From Clavibacter sp. VKM Ac-2872 (GTDB lineage: Bacteria; Actinomycetota; Actinomycetes; Actinomycetales; Microbacteriaceae): DNA of 64,000 nucleotides. The position numbers were made by a program, and so were the translations under genes. Below, one piece after another: positions 17,572-25,776 of this stretch. Numbering within the stretch: position 1 is the first letter of the stretch; the number at the start of each line of letters is the position of its first letter. Under the pieces are notes generated by a model. The model was given only the letters and a program-made list of their open reading frames with translations, ran no database searches and had not been told where the DNA came from. The stretch lies in contig NZ_JADKRR010000003.1 in the NCBI RefSeq assembly GCF_015351105.1, forward strand, positions 95,068-159,067, written 5' to 3'.

Positions 17572-18166
17572 GCGGGTTCTCCATCTGCGGTGGTGCGGCG
17601 CGCCGAGCGGCGCGAGCGGTGGGGGGCGGCGACCGGCTCGCCGTGTCGGAGTGCTCGGCGGCGGGGCCGGCGGCCTGGCCGATGCCGATCGCGACGCGGG
17701 CCAGGAGGCGTCGGAGCGCCGTGCGCTCGGCCGGGGCGAGGTCGCGCATCAGGCCGTCCTCGACCTCGCCGAGCGCGACGCGCGCCGTCGCCAGCAGGGC
17801 GCGTCCGGCGTCGGTCGGCACGACCTGCCGGATCCGACGATCCCGCGGATGCGGCTGCCGCTCGACGTGCCCGCCCGCGGCGAGCGCGTCGATCACGTAG
17901 GTCATCTGCGTCTTGTCGATGCCCAGGCGCTGCGCCAGCGCGAGCTGCGAGGAGGGCTCCTCCGTGGTGATGGCGACGAGCACCTGGTAGCCCCGCGGTC
18001 CGCCCGGCACGTCGGCCACGGCGGCCTGCGCGGTGCGCACGAAGCCCTGGTAGACGGCCTGGACGGACCAGCCGAACTGGGTCTCGATGCCGCCGGAGCC
18101 CCAGTCGATGCCCGCGGCGTCCACGTCGGCGAGGTCCTGGTCGCGGGTCCTAGCGGATGAGCTCAT
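17568..18166 (-). CDS. MarR family transcriptional regulator, apparent 3' frameshift
   Basis: The ATG at 18166 opens a clear winged-helix regulator: 'GPRGYQVLVAITTEEPSSQLALAQRLGIDKTQMTYVIDALAAGGHVERQ' style HTH, then the wing 'PHPRDRRIRQVVPTDAGRALL'. The domain ends near 17650. As printed the frame then has no stop until 16793, through the middle of the next gene. Adding one base in the six-G run at 17621-17626 would end it at the TGA 17570-17568, overlapping the ATG of the NmrA-like gene. The interval is 599 bases, one short of 200 codons. I give the corrected end. No Shine-Dalgarno; a promoter and palindrome lie just upstream. Confidence 0.8.
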
Positions 18167-18172
18167 GCGGAG

Positions 18173-18212
18173 AACGTATCCCCATGAGATCGTCTTGCGC
18201 AAATACGATCTC
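18173..18212 (-). promoter_or_regulatory. marR promoter with palindromic operator
   Basis: Inverted repeat GAGATCGT (18186-18193) / ACGATCTC (18205-18212) around TTGCGCAA. On the minus strand TTGCGC and ATACGT are spaced by 17 bases, a good -35/-10, with the start codon 7 bases after the -10. The palindrome overlaps the -35, as expected of a MarR autoregulatory site. Confidence 0.6.
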
Positions 18213-18250
18213 CTCCCGCGACGGATGCCGAACGCAGGGAGACCGCCGGA

Positions 18251-18943
18251 TCAGCCCCCGAACGGCCGCAGCGACACCGACTCGAGCGTGCCGTCGCGGG
18301 TCTGGTCGACGACGAGGCGCACGGCGCGCGCGACCGAGGCCGGCTCGAGGTAGCGCGTCTCGTCGTACTCGCCGCCCTCCTTGGCGCGGAGCTCGCGCTG
18401 CATGTCGGTGGCGACGCGGCCCGGGTGCACGCTCGAGACGCGCACGCCGTGCGGGCGCTCCTCCTCGCGCAGGGCGTCGCCGAGCGCGCGGAGGGCGAAC
18501 TTGGATCCCGCGTAGACGCCGCCCGTGGGGTTCGCCGTGAAGCCGGATCCGGAGTTCACGAGCACGACCTGGCCCTTCGCGGTGCGGAGCGCGGGCAGGA
18601 GCGCGCGCGTGACCTCGGCGACCGCGAACACGTTGATCTCGAAGACCCGCCGCCACTCGTCGACGGGCGTCTCCGCCACCGCGTCGCCGCCGATCACGCC
18701 GGCGGAGTGCACGAGCACGTCGAGGCGCTCGAGATCGGGCGCGAGGTCGGCGAGGCCACCCGCGGCGAGGTCGGCCGGCCAGCCGACGGCGTCGGGGAGC
18801 GAGGCGGCGAGCGCGTCGACGGCGTCGCGGTCGCGGCCGTGCACGATCACGCGGTGGGTGCGGGCGAGGTCCTCGGCGATGGCACGGCCGATGCCGCGGG
18901 TGGCTCCGGTGACGAGGGCGACGGGGCGGGCGGGGTCGGTCAT
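18251..18943 (-). CDS. short-chain dehydrogenase/reductase
   Basis: 230 residues from ATG 18943, preceded by a perfect AGGAGG 5 bases upstream. 'VALVTGATRGIGRAIAEDLA' is the TGxxxGIG cofactor motif; 'VLVHSAGVIGG' replaces the usual NNAG; the catalytic Ser-Tyr-Lys lies in 'LVNSGSGF...GGVYAGSKFAL'. A classical cytosolic SDR of short length; substrate unknown. It ends 85 bases before the marR start on the same strand. Confidence 0.9.
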   Translation of the reverse strand: MTDPARPVALVTGATRGIGRAIAEDLARTHRVIVHGRDRDAVDALAASLPDAVGWPADLAAGGLADLAPDLERLDVLVHSAGVIGGDAVAETPVDEWRRVFEINVFAVAEVTRALLPALRTAKGQVVLVNSGSGFTANPTGGVYAGSKFALRALGDALREEERPHGVRVSSVHPGRVATDMQRELRAKEGGEYDETRYLEPASVARAVRLVVDQTRDGTLESVSLRPFGG

Positions 18944-19078
18944 GGATCCTCCTGGTGGCCGGGCCTCCAGGCTACCGACGGCATCCGGCCATCCCACGGG
19001 CGCCGCCGGGAGCATGACGTAGCGTGAGGGGACGGCGGCCGCCCGGCGCGTCGGCCCGCCGCCCGAGAGGATCCGCCC

Positions 19079-19429
19079 GTGCACGCCCGCTTCCCCGCCA
19101 GCCTCGAGGTGCTGCGCCAGGAGGCCCGCGACGAGCTGGACGCCGTGATCGAGCACCGCTGCCGGGACGGCGACGACCCGTGGGAGGTGATCCCGGAGCT
19201 GCCCACCGTGGACGAGCACGTGGTCGCCACCCTCCGCCAGGACGCGCTCGAGGCCGACGGGATGGCCGAGGAGCTCGCCCGCGTGCGGCACCCGTCGGCC
19301 GAGCCCGCCGTGGTCGCGCGCTTCGAGTACCGGCTGCTGCGCGGCATCGCGCTGGAGCACCCGGACCTCTCGCGCGCGGTCTGGACGCTCATCGGGCGCA
19401 TGGAGCGCGACCTCCGCCGTCGCTCCTGA
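19079..19429 (+). CDS. hypothetical protein, helical
   Basis: 116 residues from a GTG at 19079 with GAGAGGA upstream. The sequence is charged and predicted helical ('EVLRQEARDELDAVIEHRC', 'LRQDALEADGMAEELARV', 'RAVWTLIGRMERDLRRRS'), without membrane segments or a recognised family. It is divergent from the SDR gene and just upstream of the heat-shock promoter of hsp20. Confidence 0.65.
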   Translation: MHARFPASLEVLRQEARDELDAVIEHRCRDGDDPWEVIPELPTVDEHVVATLRQDALEADGMAEELARVRHPSAEPAVVARFEYRLLRGIALEHPDLSRAVWTLIGRMERDLRRRS

Positions 19430-19467
19430 AGAGGTGATGAGAGCTGCATTCGCCCTCGGCGAACGGC

Positions 19468-19497
19468 TTGGCACTCCCCTACCCCGAGTGCTAATCT
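19468..19497 (+). promoter_or_regulatory. CIRCE element (HrcA site) over the hsp20 promoter
   Basis: TTGGCACTC-N9-GAGTGCTAA at 19468-19494 differs from the CIRCE consensus (TTAGCACTC-N9-GAGTGCTAA) at one base. It covers a promoter: TTGGCA (19468-19473), 18 bases, TAATCT (19492-19497). Confidence 0.9.
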
Positions 19498-19503
19498 CGA
19501 CGT

Positions 19504-19526
19504 GGTTGAGCCGAGGGGGCTCAACC
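19504..19526 (+). promoter_or_regulatory. HAIR-like inverted repeat (possible HspR site)
   Basis: GGTTGAGCC-N5-GGCTCAACC, a perfect 9-bp inverted repeat at the expected transcription start. It keeps the TTGAG-N9-CTCAA core of the HAIR consensus CTTGAGT-N7-ACTCAAG. Confidence 0.6.
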
Positions 19527-19564
19527 CCAGAGATCATCACCGCTGATCATCAGAGGAGTCGAGC

Positions 19565-20023
19565 ATGAACATGACCTTCGATCCGTTCCGCGAGCTGGAC
19601 CGCGCCATGGGCGCGCTGGCCGAGACCCGCCAGGCCAACCGTCCGATGCCCATCGACCTGCACCGCGAGGGCGACACCTACGTGCTGGCCGCCGACCTGC
19701 CCGGCATCGACCCGGGATCGGTCGACATCGACGTGGACGGCCAGCTGCTCACCATCCGCGCCGAGCGCACCCTCGCCGGCGACCAGAACGTGCGGTGGCT
19801 GACGCGCGAGCGCGTCGCCGGCACGTTCCTCCGCCAGCTGACGCTCGGCCAGGGCATCGACACGGAGCGCATCTCGGCGCACTACGCCAACGGCGTGCTG
19901 AGCGTCACCATCCCCGTGAGCGAGCGGGCGAAGCCGCGCAAGATCGCGGTCACGTCCGACGAGCAGCAGGGCCAGGAGGGCCGGACGCTGACAGTCGAGC
20001 AGGGCGCGCACGCCGCGAGCTGA
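19565..20023 (+). CDS. hsp20: Hsp20/alpha-crystallin family small heat-shock protein
   Basis: 152 residues starting MNMTFDPFRELDRAM, with AGAGGAG upstream of the ATG. The alpha-crystallin domain spans about 36-128 ('MPIDLHREGDTYVLAADLPGI', 'LTIRAERT', 'GVLSVTIPVSERAKPRKI'), including the conserved A-x-x-x-N-G-V-L motif as 'HYANGVLSV'. It is an ATP-independent holdase that binds unfolding proteins. The promoter carries both a CIRCE box and a HAIR-like repeat, so it should be strongly heat-inducible. A hairpin follows the stop. Confidence 0.93.
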   Translation: MNMTFDPFRELDRAMGALAETRQANRPMPIDLHREGDTYVLAADLPGIDPGSVDIDVDGQLLTIRAERTLAGDQNVRWLTRERVAGTFLRQLTLGQGIDTERISAHYANGVLSVTIPVSERAKPRKIAVTSDEQQGQEGRTLTVEQGAHAAS

Positions 20024-20048
20024 TCCGCCCGGCAGCGTCCTGACGCCG

Positions 20049-20100
20049 CACACGACGAAGAGCCGTCGTCCGCATCCGCGGGCGGCGGCTCCTCGTGTGT
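20049..20100. terminator. hairpin between convergent hsp20 and siderophore operon
   Basis: Imperfect long stem: CACACGA and GAGCCGTCGTCCGC on the left pair with GCGGGCGGCGGCTC and TCGTGTG on the right around a short ATCC loop. It lies between stops at 20023 (+) and 20111 (-). Confidence 0.6.
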
Positions 20101-20110
20101 GCGGGCTCCA

Positions 20111-22609
20111 TCAGCCGATGCGCGGCCGCAGTCCTCGATGGATCGCGAGCGGGTTCCGCAGCGAGCCGTGGATCTGCATCACCGGCGCCTGCAGGTCGAC
20201 CATCCGCCGGTTGTCGCGCAGCTGCAGCCGGTTGAGGCAGGAGCGGTCGAAGGACGGCGCGAAGAGGTCGAACCGGGCGAAGCGCTCGGCGAGCTCCGGG
20301 TGCGCGCGCTCGTGGTCGGCGAGCGCCTGCGCCGCCACGCGCCACAGGCCGTCGGGGCCGAGGTCGTCGCGGTCCTCCAGGAGCGCGGCGGCGAAACGGA
20401 GGAAGCCGTCCATCACGTCGGTGAAGACCGTGAGGGTGCGCTCCTCCTCGGGGATCTCCATGCGGATCCGTCGGACGTCCTCCGGCAGCTCGCGCTCCGT
20501 GTCGAAGAGGGCGACCTCCTCGGCGATGTCCTTCATCAGCACGCGCACGACGACGTGGTCGCGGAGCACGAGGATCACGTTCTCGCCGTGCGGCATGAAC
20601 GCGAGGTCGTGCGCGATCAGCGCGTGCGCGAGCGGCACGAGGTAGGCGTCGAGCCAGCGGCGGAGCCAGGCGGCCGCGCCGATGCCGGACGCGTCGATGA
20701 GCGCGCCCAGCACGGTGTCGCCGTGCGCGTCGACGTGCAGCAGGCTCGTCATGCTCATGAGCCGCTCGCCCTCCGCGAGGCCGGGGACGGGTGACTCCCG
20801 CCAGAGCGCGGACAGCATCTTCCCGTGGGAGTGACCGGGCGGCAGGGCGGACTCGACCCGCGCGTCGCGCACGCCGACCGAGGCGACCTCGCGGAGGATC
20901 CCGAAGCCGAGTCGCGCGAACTCCGGGTCGCCCGTGACGAGCGCGTGCACCCAGTCGTTGATCGCCGGGGTGACCGCCATGTACGCCGGCGAGAGGCCGC
21001 GCGTGAAGCCCATGTTGAGGATCGACAGCGATGTCTTCACGTAGCAGCGCTCGGGGCTCGTGCGGTTGGCCCACGTGCGGATGGACTGCTGGGCGCCGTA
21101 CTCGTCGTCGCCCGTGCCGAGGAGCACGATGTCGCGCCGGGCGACGAGGCCCGCGAAGGTCACCGTGACGACGTTCTCCCACTGCCACGGGTGCACGGGG
21201 ACGAGCACGCGCTCGGTCGGGTCGATGCCGAGGTCCGCCATGCGTGCGCGGAAGCGGGCGCGGGCGGATGCACCGAGCTCGGCGTCCAGGAACGCCTCGC
21301 GGTCGAGGCCGTCGACGGCGGCGAAGTGCGCGAGGCGCTCGTGCACGGCGAGCCAGAGGATCCGCACGTCCTCCCCCGCCTCGGGCGCGTACCGGTCGTG
21401 GTCGTCGAGGTCGAAGCCGATGCGTCCGTTGGTCGCGACGAAGCAGGGGTGGCCCTCGTCCATCGTCGACTCGACCTCCGCGTACGACGCGGTGAGGAGG
21501 CCGCGGGCGTCGGGCACGTCGCGGAGGCGCGAGAACGCGGCGGCCGAGAGCGTGCTCTGGATCTCGTCGAGGTAGACGGGCAGCACCTCGTCCGTGATCC
21601 CGAGGCGGTCGCGGAGGTCGAGCACGAGGTCGGTGGCATCGAGCTCGGCGGGCTCGCCGTCGACCGTGCGGCGGATGCTCGCCTCGTCGACGTCCCAGTG
21701 GTCGAGCTCGAGGATCCGGGCGCGGTACGCGTACGCGCTCCGGCCGTCGGCGCTCGCGACGCGGTACCCGGCCCAGTCGCGCGGGTCGTGCGGCCGGCGG
21801 GGCGCGCCGGGCGGCCGCTCCGGCTCCACGCGCTCGGGGGCGATGAGCAGCTCGTGCGCGAACTCGGCGAGCGCCTTGCGGACGAGGTGGCGGGTCGCGG
21901 CGGCCCACACGTCGGGGCGGAGGTGCGCGGCGGGGTGCACGCGCGGATCCGGCGCGGCGGTCCTCGCCGCGGCGGCGGGCCGGGCCTCGGCGTGGGCGTC
22001 GAGGGGGTGGTCGTGGGTGAGGGTCATGGCGTGTCCGTCCGTGGGGGTGGCGTGCAGGAGGGCGTCGTCGCGCGTGGCGACGCTGAGCAGCGCGTGCTTC
22101 GAGCCGAGGTCGACGACCCGGAGCGGCCGGAAGCCGACGAGCTCGTTGAGGCGCTGGATCGCGGTGTTGCGCACGTCCGGCTCGACGACGAGGCGCCGCA
22201 CCGCCGGATCGCGCAGCAGGTGCGCGACGACGTGCCGCATGACCGCGGTCGTGAAGCCGGGCAGCGGGTCGCCGGCCGGCGGGGCGACGAGCAGGTGCAT
22301 GCCGCGGTCGCCGGGGAGCGGATCCAGGTGCGCGCCGATGGGATCGTCGGCCGGGTCGTACGCCTCGACGAGGAACGCGGGGACGCCGTCGTGGAGGCCG
22401 ATCCAGGCCTCGCGCCGGGGATCCGCCGCGATGGACCGGTACTCGGCCCGCACCTCGTCGAGGGTCGCGTGCTCCATCTGCCAGAAGCGGGCGCGCGGCG
22501 CGGTGACCCAGGCGTGCACGAGGGCGGCGTCGGCGTCCGGGTCGAGCGGGCGGAGGTCGAGGGCGAGAGCGGCCGCGGGCGCCTCGACGGAGGGCGCGGG
22601 CGCGCTCAC
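20111..22609 (-). CDS. desCD: fused N-acyltransferase / NIS siderophore synthetase (DesC-DesD type)
   Basis: 832 residues from the GTG at 22609, overlapping the previous stop by four bases (GTGA). Residues about 17-180 form a GNAT acyltransferase of the siderophore type ('RGMHLLVAPPAGDPLPGFT', 'VVEPDVRNTAIQRLNELVGF'). Residues about 230-820 are an IucA/IucC NIS synthetase ('VPVHPWQWENVVTVTF', 'YVKTSLSILNMGFTRGL', 'HSHGKMLSALWRE', 'FMPHGENVI'). DesC acylates N-hydroxycadaverine and DesD condenses the units using ATP; here both are one chain. Met195 at the linker may be the ancestral DesD start. Exact siderophore (desferrioxamine E, B or relative) is inferred. Confidence 0.9.
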   Translation of the reverse strand: MSAPAPSVEAPAAALALDLRPLDPDADAALVHAWVTAPRARFWQMEHATLDEVRAEYRSIAADPRREAWIGLHDGVPAFLVEAYDPADDPIGAHLDPLPGDRGMHLLVAPPAGDPLPGFTTAVMRHVVAHLLRDPAVRRLVVEPDVRNTAIQRLNELVGFRPLRVVDLGSKHALLSVATRDDALLHATPTDGHAMTLTHDHPLDAHAEARPAAAARTAAPDPRVHPAAHLRPDVWAAATRHLVRKALAEFAHELLIAPERVEPERPPGAPRRPHDPRDWAGYRVASADGRSAYAYRARILELDHWDVDEASIRRTVDGEPAELDATDLVLDLRDRLGITDEVLPVYLDEIQSTLSAAAFSRLRDVPDARGLLTASYAEVESTMDEGHPCFVATNGRIGFDLDDHDRYAPEAGEDVRILWLAVHERLAHFAAVDGLDREAFLDAELGASARARFRARMADLGIDPTERVLVPVHPWQWENVVTVTFAGLVARRDIVLLGTGDDEYGAQQSIRTWANRTSPERCYVKTSLSILNMGFTRGLSPAYMAVTPAINDWVHALVTGDPEFARLGFGILREVASVGVRDARVESALPPGHSHGKMLSALWRESPVPGLAEGERLMSMTSLLHVDAHGDTVLGALIDASGIGAAAWLRRWLDAYLVPLAHALIAHDLAFMPHGENVILVLRDHVVVRVLMKDIAEEVALFDTERELPEDVRRIRMEIPEEERTLTVFTDVMDGFLRFAAALLEDRDDLGPDGLWRVAAQALADHERAHPELAERFARFDLFAPSFDRSCLNRLQLRDNRRMVDLQAPVMQIHGSLRNPLAIHRGLRPRIG

Positions 22610-23979
22610 GCGAGCACCCCCGATCCGGCCACGGGCGCGTCCTCCGGCAGGCCGAACTCCTGGAACGCGATCCGCTCCTCCACCGCGTAGTCCTCGCGGC
22701 CCGTGATGGCGCGCAGGATCCGCGAGTTGCGGTGCGCGGTCATCCCAAGGTCGGGCGCGACGAAGCCGTGCGTGTGCACCTCGGCGTTCTGCACGAAGAG
22801 CGTGCCGGCGTCGTCCACCGTGTGCTCGCGCGCCACGTCGAGCCGCCCCTGCGCGTCGCGGTGCACGCGGTCGCCGAGCCCGTCGAGGATCCGCGGGGCC
22901 CGCGCGTCGTACCCGCTCGCCATGACCACCGCGCCCGTGGGCCAGTCACGCTCGGCGCCCGTCTCGGCGTGCCGCAGCCCGAGGACCGCGCCGCCGTCGG
23001 GCGTCCCCCGCGCCGCGACGACCTCGGCGTTGGTGAGCAGCCGGGTGGGCACGCCGGATCCCGCGTCGCCGCCTGCCGAGAGCCGCCCCTCGGCCCGCAG
23101 CGCGTCGAACGCGAGCCGCTTCCGGTAGAGCGTGTGGAAGACGTCGTCGATGAGCTCCGAGTCGATCCCCTTGTAGAGGTTGCGCTGCTCGCGCAGCAGC
23201 ACGTCGCGCGCGTCGGCGGGCAGGCCGAAGAAGTGGTCGCTGTACTCCGGGCTCGTCATCTCGAGCGTGAGCCGCGTGTACTCGAGCGGGAAGAACCGCG
23301 GCGAGCGCGTGATCCAGTCGAGGCGGTACCCGCGGGAGTCGACGTCCTCGAGCAGGTCGCGGTAGATCTCCGCCGCGCTCTGCCCGCTGCCGACCACCGT
23401 GATCGCGTCCCGCTCCTGCAGCCGGTCCTTGGCGCCGAGGTAGCCGGAGCTGTGCACGACGCCCGGCAGGTCGCGCACGGCCTCGGGCAGCCAGGGCGGG
23501 GTGCCGACGCCGACCACCAGGTTCCGGCCGCGGTGCACGTGCGCGGTGCCCGCGGCGTCGACCGACTCGACGACGTAGGCGCCCTCGGTCTCGTCGTAGC
23601 GGATCGCCCGCACGTCGCGGTCGAGCTCGATGCCCCGCGCGCGCTCGGCCGCCCACCGGCAGTAGGCGACGTACTCGCTGCGCAGCACGAAGAAGTCCTC
23701 GCGGATGTAGAAGGAGTAGAGCCGCCCGGTGTCCTTGAGGTACGCGAGGAACGAGAAGCGGGACGTCGGATCGGCGAGCGTCACGAGGTCGGCGAGGAAC
23801 GGCGTCTGCAGGTGGGCGGTCGGCAGCATCATGCCGGGGTGCCAGTCGAAGCGCGGCTTCCGCTCGAGCACGACGAGGTCGAGGTCGTCGAGCGGATCCG
23901 CCAGGCAGGCGAGCCCGAGGTTCGCGGGGCCGAGGCCCACGGCGACGACGTCGCGGACGCGGTCGGCGGCGGCGCTCAT
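22606..23979 (-). CDS. desB: lysine/cadaverine N6-hydroxylase (siderophore flavin monooxygenase)
   Basis: 457 residues from ATG 23979, overlapping the decarboxylase stop (ATGA). FAD motif 'VAVGLGPANLGLACL' (about 12-26), 'WHPGMMLPTAHLQTPFLADL', NADPH motif 'VVGSGQSAAEIYRDLL', and 'VVMASGYDARAP' in place of the usual ATGY are those of the SidA/IucD/DesB N-hydroxylating monooxygenases. In desferrioxamine synthesis it converts cadaverine to N-hydroxycadaverine. Ornithine or lysine as substrate cannot be ruled out by sequence alone, but the adjacent decarboxylase favours cadaverine. Confidence 0.92.
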   Translation of the reverse strand: MSAAADRVRDVVAVGLGPANLGLACLADPLDDLDLVVLERKPRFDWHPGMMLPTAHLQTPFLADLVTLADPTSRFSFLAYLKDTGRLYSFYIREDFFVLRSEYVAYCRWAAERARGIELDRDVRAIRYDETEGAYVVESVDAAGTAHVHRGRNLVVGVGTPPWLPEAVRDLPGVVHSSGYLGAKDRLQERDAITVVGSGQSAAEIYRDLLEDVDSRGYRLDWITRSPRFFPLEYTRLTLEMTSPEYSDHFFGLPADARDVLLREQRNLYKGIDSELIDDVFHTLYRKRLAFDALRAEGRLSAGGDAGSGVPTRLLTNAEVVAARGTPDGGAVLGLRHAETGAERDWPTGAVVMASGYDARAPRILDGLGDRVHRDAQGRLDVAREHTVDDAGTLFVQNAEVHTHGFVAPDLGMTAHRNSRILRAITGREDYAVEERIAFQEFGLPEDAPVAGSGVLA

Positions 23980-25565
23980 CGGGCGGCCTCCGCGACGGCG
24001 TCGGCGGGCGCGCCGGCAGCCGTGGCATCGCCGAGGCCGGCGTCGAGCGCATCGCCCGCCGCCACGACCATCCCCGCGATCTCCGCGATGTGGGCGTCCG
24101 TGGTCGCCGGGTTCAGCAGCGTGAGCTTGAGGTGCGCCCGCCCGTCGACGCGCGTCGCCGCGACCATCGCGCGACCCGAGTCCTGGATCGCCTGCCGGAT
24201 CCCGCGGTTGACGGCGTCGGAGCGCGCTCCCGCATCGGGCCCCGGGGATCCGTCCCGCTCCCCCGCCGGCACGTACCGGAACACGAGCGCGCTGATCTCG
24301 GGCCGCACCACCACCTCGAGCGCCGGATCCCGCCGGAGCGCCGACCACGTGCGGTCCGCGAGCGCGATGACGTCGTCGAGCATCCGCCCCACCCCGTCGG
24401 CGCCCACCGTCCGCAGCGTCAGCCACAGCTTGAGCGCGTCGAAGCGCCGGGTCGTCTGCAGCGACTTGTCGACCTGGTTGGGGATCTCCTCGTGCGCGCG
24501 ATCCGCCGGGTTGAGGTAGTCCGCGTGCAGCGTCGCGTGCCGGAGCGTGCGGCCGTCGCGCACGAGGAGCGCGCTGGAGCTCACGGGCTGGAAGAACGTC
24601 TTGTGGTAGTCGACGGTCACCGAGTCGGCGCGCTCGATGCCGTCGAGCAGGTGCCGGTGCCGGAGCGACGTGAGGAGCCCGCCGCCGTACGCCGCGTCGA
24701 CGTGCAGCCAGATCCCCTCGCGCCGGCAGACGTTGCCGATCGCGGGCAGCGGGTCGACGCTGCCGAAGTCGGTGGTGCCTGCGGTCGCGACCACGGCGAT
24801 CGGCAGGAGCCCGGCGGCGTAGCAGCGCGCGAGCTCGCGCTCGAGGGCGTCGACGCGCATCCGCTTGGCGTCGTCGCTCGGCACGCGCACCACGGCGTCG
24901 GGTGCGAGGCCGAGGATCCGGGCGCTCTTCTCGACGCTGAAGTGGCCGACGTCGCTGACGAGGATGCGCATCCGCTGCCGGTCGGCGGGCGCCAGCGAGT
25001 GCACGGCCGCCGCCTCGTCGCGCGCGAGCAGCAGCGCCTGGAGGTTCGACTGGCTGCCGCCGCTCGTGAAGACGCCGTCCGCGTCGTCGCCGAGGCCGGC
25101 GCGGCCCGTGGTCCAGTCGATGAGGGCGCGCTCGATGAGGGTGGCGCCCGCGCTCTGGTCCCACGTGTCCATCGACGTGTTGACGCTCGAGAGGATGAGC
25201 TCCCCCGCGATGGCCGGGATGAGGATCGGGCAGTTGAGGTGCGCGACGTACGACGGGTCGTGGAACCAGACGGCGTCGCGGAGGTACAGGTCGTCGAGCT
25301 CGTCGAGGGCGTCGTCGAGGCCGCCGAGCGGGCGGTCGAGGTCGAGGCCGGCGAAGGATCCGCGGAGGCGCTCGGGCGTGATCCCCGTGAACGGTCCGTC
25401 GGCGCGGCGGGCCGCGGAGCGCACGTGGGTGGCGGCGGCGCGGAGGGCGGCGTCCCAGCCGGGGAGGGAGCGGTCGGAGAACAGCTCAGCGGCGGCGGCG
25501 TCCGCGGATCGAGCGTCGTCGAGGGTCGGATCGGACGGGAGGGAGGCGTGCGGGGAGAGGGTCAT
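23976..25565 (-). CDS. desA: PLP-dependent lysine decarboxylase (DesA type)
   Basis: 529 residues from ATG 25565 (AAGGA upstream). A group II decarboxylase: 'FTSGGSQSNLQALLLARD', 'VATAGTTDFGSVDPL', 'WLHVDAAYGGGLL', and the PLP lysine K322 in 'SVTVDYHKTFFQP'. The family includes DesA lysine decarboxylases and diaminobutyrate decarboxylases; position as first gene before an N-hydroxylase and NIS synthetase supports cadaverine formation. It lies directly behind a DtxR/IdeR-type iron box, so the operon should be repressed when iron is sufficient. Confidence 0.9.
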   Translation of the reverse strand: MTLSPHASLPSDPTLDDARSADAAAAELFSDRSLPGWDAALRAAATHVRSAARRADGPFTGITPERLRGSFAGLDLDRPLGGLDDALDELDDLYLRDAVWFHDPSYVAHLNCPILIPAIAGELILSSVNTSMDTWDQSAGATLIERALIDWTTGRAGLGDDADGVFTSGGSQSNLQALLLARDEAAAVHSLAPADRQRMRILVSDVGHFSVEKSARILGLAPDAVVRVPSDDAKRMRVDALERELARCYAAGLLPIAVVATAGTTDFGSVDPLPAIGNVCRREGIWLHVDAAYGGGLLTSLRHRHLLDGIERADSVTVDYHKTFFQPVSSSALLVRDGRTLRHATLHADYLNPADRAHEEIPNQVDKSLQTTRRFDALKLWLTLRTVGADGVGRMLDDVIALADRTWSALRRDPALEVVVRPEISALVFRYVPAGERDGSPGPDAGARSDAVNRGIRQAIQDSGRAMVAATRVDGRAHLKLTLLNPATTDAHIAEIAGMVVAAGDALDAGLGDATAAGAPADAVAEAAR

Positions 25566-25621
25566 GGGTCCTTCGTCGGTTCGATGGGGAGCCGTGTCCG
25601 GGTCACGAGCACCCAGCCCGG

Positions 25622-25640
25622 TTAGGCAAGGCTCACCTAA
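25622..25640 (-). promoter_or_regulatory. DtxR/IdeR iron box upstream of desA
   Basis: TTAGGTGAGCCTTGCCTAA on the minus strand is a 19-bp imperfect palindrome close to the iron-box consensus TTAGGTTAGCCTAACCTAA (15 of 19 matching), 57 bases before the desA start. Confidence 0.85.
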
Positions 25641-25776
25641 TATGAGGGCGCCGACGCGGGAACGCAACCCGGCCCATGACGACTCGCGGGGACCCTCCGC
25701 GGGGCGATGGCGCGACCCCGATTCGGGGGCGCCGGGCACAGGAGATGGGACGGATGCGACGCACCCGGGGCCGGGG

